Shown: one piece after another, positions 1 to 4,990 of the stretch
Numbering within the stretch: the stretch's first letter is position 1
Layout: every line of letters begins with the position of its first letter
NCBI GenBank assembly: GCA_030445875.1
Contig: JASUSX010000086.1
Coordinates: forward strand, 1 to 8,187
From: Clostridia bacterium
Lineage (GTDB): Bacteria; Bacillota; DSM-521; Neomoorellales; Neomoorellaceae
DNA: 8,187 nt
Direction: 5' to 3'
Notes under the pieces: generated by a model
The model's input: only the letters and a program-made list of their open reading frames with translations
The model's database searches: none
Told to the model about the DNA's origin: nothing
Position numbers and translations under genes: made by a program

Positions 1-191
1 CGAATTACTGCAAAATACCCCAAAGCCGGAAAGGGTCAAAGGCATATATTATGTTTCTGTGCAAGGTCTCTTTTTGCCTACTACATCTTTACACATACCT
101 ACCTGGGCGGGTAAAGTTCCGGTAGGCAGGGGCAGTCGCCCGGAGTATGCCCCCTGTACCGTCACGCTGGCAGGCCTGGCAGGTCCTTATC

Positions 192-220
192 TTGACTTCC
201 AGGGCCGGCGATCGTATAAT
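192..220 (+). promoter_or_regulatory. sigma-A promoter of selC
   Basis: A -35 box TTGACT (192-197) and a perfect -10 box TATAAT (215-220) are separated by 17 bases, the optimal sigma-A spacing. The expected start point, 6-8 bases after the -10 box, is about 226-228, which coincides with the first base of the predicted tRNA. The transcript may therefore have almost no 5' leader. Confidence 0.85.
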
Positions 221-225
221 GACAT

Positions 226-323
226 GGGGGTGGATCGGGCCTGGTGGCCTGCCTGGACTTCAAATCCTGCTGGCGCGCGGTGACCCCGGGCGCGGTGGGT
301 TCGATTCCCACACACTCCCGCCA
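226..323 (+). tRNA. selC: tRNA-Sec (anticodon UCA), selenocysteine tRNA
   Basis: This tRNA carries serine, later converted to selenocysteine, to in-frame UGA codons with the help of SelB. What is seen: a 98-base molecule ending in encoded CCA (321-323) after discriminator G320; an 8-position acceptor stem (226-233 with 312-319); a 6-bp D stem (236-241 with 246-251) closing a 4-base TGGT loop; anticodon loop CTTCAAA (258-264) with anticodon TCA (260-262); a long GC-rich variable arm (about 272-294); a 5-bp T stem (295-299 with 307-311) and loop TTCGATT. The long acceptor, six-pair D stem with minimal loop and long variable arm are the known marks of bacterial tRNA-Sec. Two oddities are a G233/A312 mismatch at the eighth acceptor position and a T254/T268 mismatch in the anticodon stem. 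The gene stands alone between its own promoter and terminator; no selA, selB or selD is in the window. Confidence 0.93.
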
Positions 324-339
324 GATCAGATAGATGCAG

Positions 340-384
340 AACACCGCGGCCCGGTATCCCCGGAGGACCGCGGTGTTATTCTTT
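340..384 (+). terminator. rho-independent terminator after selC
   Basis: A perfect 10-bp stem pairs AACACCGCGG (340-349) with CCGCGGTGTT (368-377) around an 18-base loop, and a T-rich tail (376-384) follows. It lies 17 bases after the tRNA CCA end and should end the selC transcript. Confidence 0.85.
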
Positions 385-416
385 GGCAGAACTCTATTTT
401 CGAAGGGGCTGTTTTC

Positions 417-445
417 TTTACAAAGGGTTAGCCAACGTTTATAAT
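417..445 (+). promoter_or_regulatory. sigma-A promoter of the DUF1858 gene
   Basis: The -35 box TTTACA (417-422) and the -10 box TATAAT (440-445) are 17 bases apart. The predicted start near 452 leaves a leader of about 30 bases before the TTG start at 484. Confidence 0.8.
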
Positions 446-468
446 GATTAGCATGATAGGCTGTGGCA

Positions 469-475
469 GGGGAGG
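469..475 (+). promoter_or_regulatory. ribosome binding site deciding a TTG start
   Basis: GGGGAGG followed by TGA is a near-perfect Shine-Dalgarno sequence. It is 8 bases upstream of the TTG at 484 and lies inside the longer reading that begins with GTG at 463, so it argues for the TTG as the true start. Confidence 0.75.
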
Positions 476-483
476 TGAATTCT

Positions 484-693
484 TTGGCCACCATTACCAA
501 GGAAATGAGCATTACCGAAGTAGTTAGCAAGTTTCCCCAGACAGTGCCGGTTTTCATGGAGCACGGCATGGGCTGCCTGGGCTGTGCCGCCGCCCGCTTT
601 GAGAATATCGAGCAGGGAGCCCTGGCCCATGGCATTGATATTGACGGCCTGATTGCCGACCTGAACAAGGTCGTCAACAAAGGTAACGAGTAA
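484..693 (+). CDS. DUF1858-type small protein with a redox CxxC motif
   Basis: The product is a 69-residue soluble protein. It resembles the DUF1858 / hybrid-cluster-protein-associated redox disulfide domain, a small helical domain also related to the ScdA/RIC N-terminus. What is seen: the opening (TKEMSITEVVSKFPQTVPVF) matches the usual 'sI.evv.kyP.tv.vf...G..C.GC' pattern. This is followed by HGMGCLGC, with the two cysteines at residues 31 and 34. A helical tail (about 37-69) completes the domain. The family is thought to work in redox or nitrosative-stress chemistry or in metal-cluster repair, but its precise reaction is not established. An alternative GTG start at 463 would add seven residues but lacks its own ribosome site. 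The gene has its own promoter and terminator, so it appears monocistronic. No hybrid cluster protein gene is nearby. Confidence 0.85.
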   Translation: MATITKEMSITEVVSKFPQTVPVFMEHGMGCLGCAAARFENIEQGALAHGIDIDGLIADLNKVVNKGNE

Positions 694-715
694 AACATAA
701 ACCCGATGCCAGGGG

Positions 716-756
716 AAATCGCTCTTTATAATAATTGCATAAAGGGCGATTTTTTT
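716..756 (+). terminator. rho-independent terminator after the DUF1858 gene
   Basis: A 14-bp stem with one G-T pair joins 716-729 to 739-752 around a 9-base loop. A run of seven T follows the GCGA of the right arm (750-756). It sits between the stop at 693 and the start at 775, so the HD-GYP gene depends either on read-through or on a promoter I cannot see clearly. Confidence 0.85.
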
Positions 757-774
757 ATCAAGGGGTGAGGGGAC

Positions 775-1980
775 ATGGCTTGCCCGGCGGACCGCTCCTT
801 TTGTGAACTGGTGGTCGCCCTGTCGACCATCCTGGACACGGAAGAAGAGACCAAACTCTACCACGCCTGGCGGGTAGCCCTGGTGGCGGCGGAACTGGCG
901 CGCCTGGTTTTACCCGGCCAGGTTACCCCGGTCTTTTATGCCGGCCTGCTGCACGATATCGGTGGTATGGGCCTGGACGATCACCTTGTTCACCAGGTTT
1001 ACCGGCCCGCAGCCAGGCAAAACCCGGAGATAATCGCCCATCCCGCCAAAGGAGCAGCCATGGTCGCCTTAATACCAGGCCTGGGCGAGGGAGTGGCGGC
1101 CATGATTCGGGACCACCACGAACGCTGGGACGGTTCCGGCTACCCCCGTGGCCTGAGAGGCGGGGATATTGCGCCCGGCGCCCTGCTCCTGGGGCTGGCG
1201 GACGAATTTGATTTAGCCCTGCGGGCTTATGGGGAGGGCGACTGGGCCGGGTTGCGGCAGTTCATGGCCGGGAGGCTCCAGGGGTGTTTTCCCCCGGAAA
1301 TGGTAAGTTCCCTGGAAAGCTTGCTGGCCGGTCCGCTGTATGCGGAGGTGGCCACCAACGTGGCCCTGGAATTAAAGATGTTCCAGGTAATCTTAAACCT
1401 GCCACCCGTTAATTTCCAGGTAGCGGAGCCGATGAAGGTTACTATCAACCTCTTTGCCCGCATAATTGACGCCAAGCACGCCTATACAGCCGGCCATTCC
1501 CGGCGGGTAGCTGACTACGCCATGCGCCTGGCCCGGTGCCTGGGTTACGATGCTGCCGGCATCCAGCGTCTGGAGATCGCCGGATTGCTCCATGACTTTG
1601 GTAAAATTGCCGTTCCCCGGTCTGTACTGGATAAGCAGGGTAAACTTGATGAAAGCGAGCTCAAGGTGGTGCGGCGCCATCCGGGGCGGACCATTGACTT
1701 ACTGAAAAGTGTAACCAGCTTAAAGGACATAGCCCTGGATGCTGGCCTGCACCACGAACGTTATGATGGGCGGGGGTACCCCTACGGTCTACAAGGCCGG
1801 GACATTCCCCGGGGGGCACGCATCATTGCCGTCGCCGATGCCTTCGATGCCATGACCTCCCTGCGGCCCTACCAGCCTACCCGGACCCCGGCGGAAGCGA
1901 TGGCCATTTTAGCCCGGGGCAGCGGCAGCCAGTTTGACCCGGAGGTTGTGGCCGTAGCTCCTTGTTTACTGGCAGAATAA
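775..1980 (+). CDS. tandem HD-GYP domain protein, probable cyclic-di-GMP phosphodiesterase
   Basis: The product is a 401-residue soluble protein with two HD-GYP domains and no receiver, PAS or membrane segment. HD-GYP enzymes hydrolyse cyclic dinucleotides, mainly c-di-GMP, at a two- or three-metal site. Domain 1 (about 25-150) has H30, the HD pair at 60-61, HP near 88, HH at 114-115, GYP at 122-124 and an ADEFD motif. Its HDIG is followed by G where the family has a conserved K. Domain 2 (about 225-395) is canonical: H241, HD at 273-274 in HDFGK, HHERYDGRGYP at 326-336, then ADAFDAMTS and RPY. Domain 2 is thus the more likely active unit and domain 1 may be regulatory or weakly active. The ATG is preceded by a GGGGTGAGGGG ribosome site. 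The gene ends 18 bases before the favoured kinase start, which suggests co-transcription. Related HD domains can act on other nucleotides, so the substrate is inferred. Confidence 0.9.
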   Translation: MACPADRSFCELVVALSTILDTEEETKLYHAWRVALVAAELARLVLPGQVTPVFYAGLLHDIGGMGLDDHLVHQVYRPAARQNPEIIAHPAKGAAMVALIPGLGEGVAAMIRDHHERWDGSGYPRGLRGGDIAPGALLLGLADEFDLALRAYGEGDWAGLRQFMAGRLQGCFPPEMVSSLESLLAGPLYAEVATNVALELKMFQVILNLPPVNFQVAEPMKVTINLFARIIDAKHAYTAGHSRRVADYAMRLARCLGYDAAGIQRLEIAGLLHDFGKIAVPRSVLDKQGKLDESELKVVRRHPGRTIDLLKSVTSLKDIALDAGLHHERYDGRGYPYGLQGRDIPRGARIIAVADAFDAMTSLRPYQPTRTPAEAMAILARGSGSQFDPEVVAVAPCLLAE

Positions 1981-1998
1981 TAGACACGGGTGATGGCA

Positions 1999-3444
1999 AT
2001 GCGCTCTTTACGTTGGAAGATTACCTTAAACTTTTTAACCCTCCTTTTTCTGACCCTGCTGGCCGCTTACCTGTACCTGCACCAGGCCATACTGAACACC
2101 TTGGGTTTGCCCTGGCTGCCTCCCTTACGGGCGGGTACGCTGGTGGCCAGACTGGAGGGCCAGCTCTTACTGGTGATGCTGGTAGTACTGGCCGTGATGG
2201 CTATAGGTACCCTTATCCTGGCGCGGGGGATAATCATGCCCCTGACAGCCCTCCTGCCGCTAGTGAAAAGGGTAGCCAGCGGCGATCTGGAACAGCGGAT
2301 CGAGATCGAGAGTAACGACGAGATTGGTATGTTGGGCCATCACCTCAATGTCATGGTGGAAACCCTGCGTAATAATTTCCGGGAAATAGCTGCGGAAAGA
2401 AACCGGATGCAGGCTATCCTGGCCAGTATGACGGACGCCTTGCTGACGGTGGATCAGGTAGGCCGGGTGATGCTCTTAAACCCGGCCGCCGAGGTCATGC
2501 TGGGTAAAAAGGCAGCTGAAGTGCAGCATAAGTATTTGCTGGAAATTATCCGGCATCACGAGGTTGACCGGCTGGTAAAAGAAATTCTTACCAGCGGGAT
2601 GCCCATGGAGATCGAGACGCGCCTCTTCCCTACCACTAACCAGCATTTCCGGGTTTCCGGGGCCCCTATAATGAGTGAGCAAAAAAGGGTGGTAGGCGTA
2701 GCCCTGACCATCCGGGATATTACCAATATCCGCCGCCTGGAACAGATGCGGACAGAGTTTGTGGCCAACGTTTCCCATGAGCTGCGTACCCCCCTGACCT
2801 CCATCAGGGGGTTTGTGGAGACCTTGCTGGAAGGGGCCCTGGCTGATCCGGAGGTAAGCCGCCACTTCATAGAGATTATTAACCGGGAGGCCCAGCGCCT
2901 GCAGCAGCTGATTGAAGATCTCCTGGCCTTATCCCGGTTGGAAAATCAGCCCCTCCGTCTCCGGCCTGGCCGGGCCGGGCTTATGCCCATCCTGGAAAGG
3001 GTGCTAGCTACTGTGGGGCCCCTGGCCGAAGAGAAGGGAGTGACCGTAGTAACGGAAGTAGCGGCAGATTTGCCCCCCCTGGCTATAAGCGAGAATTATT
3101 TAAGCCAGGTTTTATTGAATTTAATTGATAATAGTATTAAATATACCCCCGGGGGAGGCCGGGTGACAGTGCGCGCCAGCCTGGAAAAGGGTCAGGTTCA
3201 GGTGGCAATAGAAGATACGGGCATAGGGATTCCGAAGGAGAGCCTGTCGCGGGTATTTGAACGCTTTTATCGCGTCGATAAGGCCCGCTCCAGGGAAATG
3301 GGGGGTACCGGCCTGGGGCTGGCTATCGTTAAGCATATCGTAGAAGCTCACGGTGGTAGTGTGGGCGTAACCAGTAAGCTGGGGGAAGGGAGCCGTTTCT
3401 TCTTTAGCCTGCCGGTAGTAGAGGAAGAGGAGCACGTAAATTAA
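1999..3444 (+). CDS. membrane sensor histidine kinase, PhoR/ResE-like
   Basis: The product is a 481-residue kinase that autophosphorylates on histidine and passes the phosphate to a response regulator. Domains in order (numbered from the ATG at 1999): TM1 about 8-27; a short external loop of about 27 residues; TM2 about 55-74; HAMP about 75-127; PAS about 140-245; HisKA with the H-box SHELRTPLT and phospho-acceptor His260; HATPase with N-box Asn378 (LIDNSIKY), DTGIGIP from 406 and GTGLGLA from 436. All catalytic motifs are intact. GTG at 1990 and ATG at 1993 are alternative starts. The ATG at 1999 is preferred because the GGGTGAT at 1988-1994 then works as its ribosome site. The layout matches PhoR and ResE/WalK kinases, but the short external loop argues against an extracellular ligand domain, so sensing may be through the membrane or PAS. 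No response regulator gene is adjacent; the gene follows the HD-GYP gene closely. Confidence 0.92.
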   Translation: MRSLRWKITLNFLTLLFLTLLAAYLYLHQAILNTLGLPWLPPLRAGTLVARLEGQLLLVMLVVLAVMAIGTLILARGIIMPLTALLPLVKRVASGDLEQRIEIESNDEIGMLGHHLNVMVETLRNNFREIAAERNRMQAILASMTDALLTVDQVGRVMLLNPAAEVMLGKKAAEVQHKYLLEIIRHHEVDRLVKEILTSGMPMEIETRLFPTTNQHFRVSGAPIMSEQKRVVGVALTIRDITNIRRLEQMRTEFVANVSHELRTPLTSIRGFVETLLEGALADPEVSRHFIEIINREAQRLQQLIEDLLALSRLENQPLRLRPGRAGLMPILERVLATVGPLAEEKGVTVVTEVAADLPPLAISENYLSQVLLNLIDNSIKYTPGGGRVTVRASLEKGQVQVAIEDTGIGIPKESLSRVFERFYRVDKARSREMGGTGLGLAIVKHIVEAHGGSVGVTSKLGEGSRFFFSLPVVEEEEHVN

Positions 3445-3451
3445 TCCAAAC

Positions 3452-3479
3452 TTAACAGGCTTCTTATTGATTCTTAACA
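3452..3479 (+). promoter_or_regulatory. possible operator: paired TTAACA repeats 22 bases apart
   Basis: The 8-mer CTTAACAG occurs at 3451-3458 and again at 3473-3480, exactly 22 bases (two helical turns) apart, with a weaker TTATTG between. Bacillus PhoP binds TTAACA-like direct repeats in 11-base register. The repeats flank and overlap the -35 region of the promoter at 3467-3494. They lie just after a PhoR-like kinase gene, so control by its cognate regulator is a reasonable guess and no more. Confidence 0.4.
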
Positions 3480-3494
3480 GTAATGAGTTATAAT
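3467..3494 (+). promoter_or_regulatory. sigma-A promoter after the kinase gene
   Basis: TTGATT (3467-3472) and TATAAT (3489-3494) are 16 bases apart. The expected start is near 3501, inside non-coding DNA, with a terminator less than 90 bases downstream. Confidence 0.6.
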
Positions 3495-3500
3495 ATCACT

Positions 3501-3588
3501 GAAGCTAATATTTATTTACCACCAATCAGTGTCCTCTGACCTCCTTTAATATATATCTCTACGCCCAGTCTCACTGGGCCACTTTTTT
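3501..3588 (+). ncRNA. candidate small RNA with an anti-Shine-Dalgarno-like segment
   Basis: The segment from the predicted start to the terminator would give an RNA of about 88 bases with no plausible reading frame. It has a C-rich, probably open stretch: TACCACCAA near 3517-3525, then ACCTCCTTT at 3539-3547, which is identical to the 3' tail of 16S rRNA that pairs with ribosome sites. C-rich segments of this kind are the seed regions of several Firmicute regulatory RNAs such as RoxS/RsaE and FsrA, which block translation start sites. A TCAG/CTGA mini-hairpin lies upstream of the seed. On the other strand the same bases read AGGAGGT, but no gene follows there. The call rests on promoter, seed and terminator only; conservation is unknown. 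Confidence 0.4.
3563..3588 (+). terminator. rho-independent terminator
   Basis: A 7-bp stem GCCCAGT (3563-3569) / ACTGGGC (3573-3579) with a 3-base loop is followed by CAC and six T (3583-3588). It could end the kinase operon, the candidate small RNA, or both. Confidence 0.8.
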
Positions 3589-3592
3589 AAGT

Positions 3593-3630
3593 AAAATGAA
3601 GGCCACTCCTTGTTGGAGGGCCTTCATTTT
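3593..3630. terminator. long hairpin, possibly a bidirectional terminator
   Basis: A perfect 12-bp stem (3593-3604 with 3619-3630) is extended by four inner pairs around a TTGTT loop. Both flanks are AAAA/TTTT, so it can act in either direction. On the - strand it comes directly after a TGA stop (3634-3632) that closes the possible decayed gene in the repeats to its right. Confidence 0.6.
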
Positions 3631-3642
3631 CAAGAGCCGACC

Positions 3643-3918
3643 AGAACCTGTGCTCCGGCTACTGCAGCTACCTGCATAGCCCACGGCAATCTTTCGACTA
3701 CCATAGACCATTACGGTAACTACAATAACCTTTGCTCGATGATCATAGCTACCTGGGAAGCCCGCAAAGATCTCTCGACCTTTACGAACCTCCAGTTTTT
3801 TTGGCGAAAAAACCTGCGGCAACTATGACCATCTTAGCTCGACCAGTAACTATCCTTACTGACCTGCCATTAATCCTTTGGACTAACGGCAAGCCATGAC
3901 GAACAGCTACTGATCTGC
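3643..3918 (-). repeat. imperfect repeats of about 81 bases, possibly a decayed repeat-protein gene
   Basis: Two units are clear: 3643-3698 and 3725-3779 align at a constant offset of 81-82 bases. They share AACCT.TGCTC, AGCTACCTG, AGCCC and TCGAC in the same order. A third, weaker unit (3817-3868) aligns with 3714-3762, and a fourth AGCTACTG element lies at 3905. An 81-base period is 27 codons. Read on the - strand, the units give peptides with the shared pattern R-A-K then I-V-V, but stops interrupt the frames between units. A decayed gene for a repeat protein is one explanation; a structured non-coding element is another. I recognise no known repeat family here. Confidence 0.5.
3793..3816. 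repeat. T-run/A-run hairpin inside the repeat region
   Basis: A run of seven T (3796-3802) and a run of six A (3807-3812) flank GGCG and are bounded by CAG and CCTG, so the segment can fold as a hairpin on either strand. It falls where the third repeat unit is longer than the others and may mark an insertion there. Confidence 0.4.
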
Positions 3919-3929
3919 CCGCCGGCCTG

Positions 3930-4074
3930 CCAGCAAGCTATTTTAACCTGCTGGCGACCTTTGGCCGAAGATTACCGAGCCTTTTTTAGACCCGGTAACC
4001 CTCTGGGCTCGGCCCTGGCCGACCCTGTTATTAGTATTATGCCCGCCTTGACGGTTAATATTTATCCGGGCGGG
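3930..4074. repeat. cluster of inverted repeats upstream of the PHP gene
   Basis: Four dyads lie close together: GCCAGCA/TGCTGGC (about 3930-3956); GATTACCG/CGGTAACC (about 3970-4000) interleaved with CCGAGCC/GGGCTCGG (about 3975-4012); the perfect TCGGCC-CT-GGCCGA (4009-4022); and CCCGCC/GGCGGG (about 4042-4074). The two interleaved pairs exclude each other and could form alternative RNA folds. I match none of this to a known riboswitch. No reading frame of interest crosses it. Confidence 0.4.
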
Positions 4075-4124
4075 AAAATATTTTTGCCAGTTAATGGTTA
4101 AACACAAGTCAAACAATACTTTAA

Positions 4125-4152
4125 TGCTATATTAACAACCATCTGCTATATT
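4125..4152 (+). promoter_or_regulatory. direct repeat TGCTATATT and weak promoter of the PHP gene
   Basis: TGCTATATT occurs at 4125-4133 and 4144-4152, a 19-base period. Each copy includes TATATT, a fair -10 box, but neither has a convincing -35 box at the right distance. One may be the PHP gene promoter, or the pair may be a binding site. The leader then runs to the AAGGAG ribosome site at 4173-4178. Confidence 0.35.
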
Positions 4153-4188
4153 GGATCATGAAGTATAAAGACAAGGAGTGAAGGAAAG

Positions 4189-4974
4189 ATGTTCCTGGAA
4201 GCCGATCTCCACACCCATACCGTAGCCAGCGGCCATGCCTACAGTACGGTCAAGGAGCTGGCCGAAGCTGCTGAAAAAAGGGGCTTAAAACTAATCGCCA
4301 TTACCGACCACGGTCTTAAAATGCCGGGCGGACCCCATGAATACCACTTTGGTAATCTGGTGGCCCTGCCCCGCAAGATAGGCCAGGTGGAAATCCTGCG
4401 GGGCGTAGAGGCCAACATCCTGGACACGGATGGTACCCTGGACCTGCCGGAGCGCCTCCTGGACCAGCTGGATATTGTCCTGGCGGGTTTTCACACTGGC
4501 ACAGGTTTCGATGGCTGTTCCCAGGAGGAATATACCCGGGCGGCCCTGGCAGCCCTGGCCAACCCGCGGGTGCACATCATCGTCCACCCGGGTAACCCCG
4601 AATTCCCGATCCATATTGAAAAGTTGGTTCTGGCAGCAGCAGCCCAGCATAAGGCCCTGGAGATCAATAACAATTCCTTTCATGTCAGCCGGCAGGGAAG
4701 CCTCCCCCGCTGCCAGTTCCTGGCGAAATTAGCCCGCAAGCACGGCGTCTGGGTGGCCCTGAACAGCGATGCCCATATCTTCAGCTCCGTAGGCAATTTT
4801 GCTCGCGCCTGGCAGGTGGCCCGCAGCGCCGGGATTACTGAAGACCAGATACTTAACCTGACGGCCGCCAGGGTGAAGGAATACCTGGGCTGGCATCGCC
4901 GCCACCCCCACTTGGACCAGGAAGGAAAGACCTGGTCTGGTAGCACTTCCCAATCCCGGGCAGTTGGTGTATAA
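4189..4974 (+). CDS. PHP-domain metal-dependent phosphoesterase, YcdX-like
   Basis: The product is a 261-residue soluble protein of the PHP (polymerase and histidinol phosphatase) family, closest by pattern to the YcdX-type phosphatases, which hold three metal ions and remove phosphate from small substrates. The metal ligands expected of the fold can all be seen: H8 and H10 in DLHTHT, H16, H41 in TDH, E74 in GVEAN, H102 in GFHTG, H133 in VHPG, and D194 and H196 in NSDAH. YcdX itself is near 245 residues; the extra here is a polar C-terminal tail (about 236-261) without conserved motifs. That tail is encoded by DNA that also carries the radA promoter. The ATG has AAGGAG and GAAGGA upstream. 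The substrate is unknown and cannot be inferred from the neighbours. Confidence 0.9.
   Translation: MFLEADLHTHTVASGHAYSTVKELAEAAEKRGLKLIAITDHGLKMPGGPHEYHFGNLVALPRKIGQVEILRGVEANILDTDGTLDLPERLLDQLDIVLAGFHTGTGFDGCSQEEYTRAALAALANPRVHIIVHPGNPEFPIHIEKLVLAAAAQHKALEINNNSFHVSRQGSLPRCQFLAKLARKHGVWVALNSDAHIFSSVGNFARAWQVARSAGITEDQILNLTAARVKEYLGWHRRHPHLDQEGKTWSGSTSQSRAVGV
4915..4937. repeat. inverted repeat just upstream of the radA promoter
   Basis: GACCAGG (4915-4921) and CCTGGTC (4931-4937) form a 7-bp dyad with a 9-base centre, inside the last codons of the PHP gene and 10 bases before the radA -35 box. It could be an operator or an RNA hairpin late in the PHP transcript. Confidence 0.35.
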
Positions 4975-4975
4975 T
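4947..4975 (+). promoter_or_regulatory. sigma-A promoter of radA overlapping the PHP stop codon
   Basis: TTCCCA (4947-4952) and a perfect TATAAT (4970-4975) are 17 bases apart. The TAA stop of the PHP gene (4972-4974) is part of the -10 box. The expected start point (about 4981-4983) falls in a run of six G (4981-4986), leaving a leader of only about ten bases before the GTG at 4991. Confidence 0.6.
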
Positions 4976-4990
4976 GCCCTGGGGGGTAAG

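Noticed and set aside
59..283. Open frame of 74 codons on the + strand
   Set aside because: It runs into the selC promoter and the tRNA, shows no domain, and has no ribosome site.
340..384. T-box leader terminator, because of ACCGCGG
   Set aside because: There is no specifier stem or T-box bulge sequence, and no tRNA synthetase or amino acid gene follows; it is a plain terminator for selC.
162..698. Long - strand frame of 178 codons
   Set aside because: It lies across the tRNA, a terminator and the DUF1858 gene in antisense; no family resemblance.
727..732. TATAAT as a promoter for the HD-GYP gene
   Set aside because: It is part of the terminator stem and loop and has no -35 box at the right distance.
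1962..2315. Open frame of 117 codons at the start of the kinase gene
   Set aside because: It is another frame of the well supported kinase gene.
3571..3822. 83-codon - strand frame as a real gene
   Set aside because: It spans the repeats and reads through the terminator hairpins, with no ribosome site and no recognised domain; kept only as evidence for possible decayed coding.
3631..3960. CRISPR array or cyclic-di-GMP riboswitch
   Set aside because: The repeats are too divergent and too long for CRISPR and lack constant spacers. A riboswitch was considered because of the HD-GYP gene, but only scattered GCAAAG and GGTAAC pieces are present, without the full conserved core.
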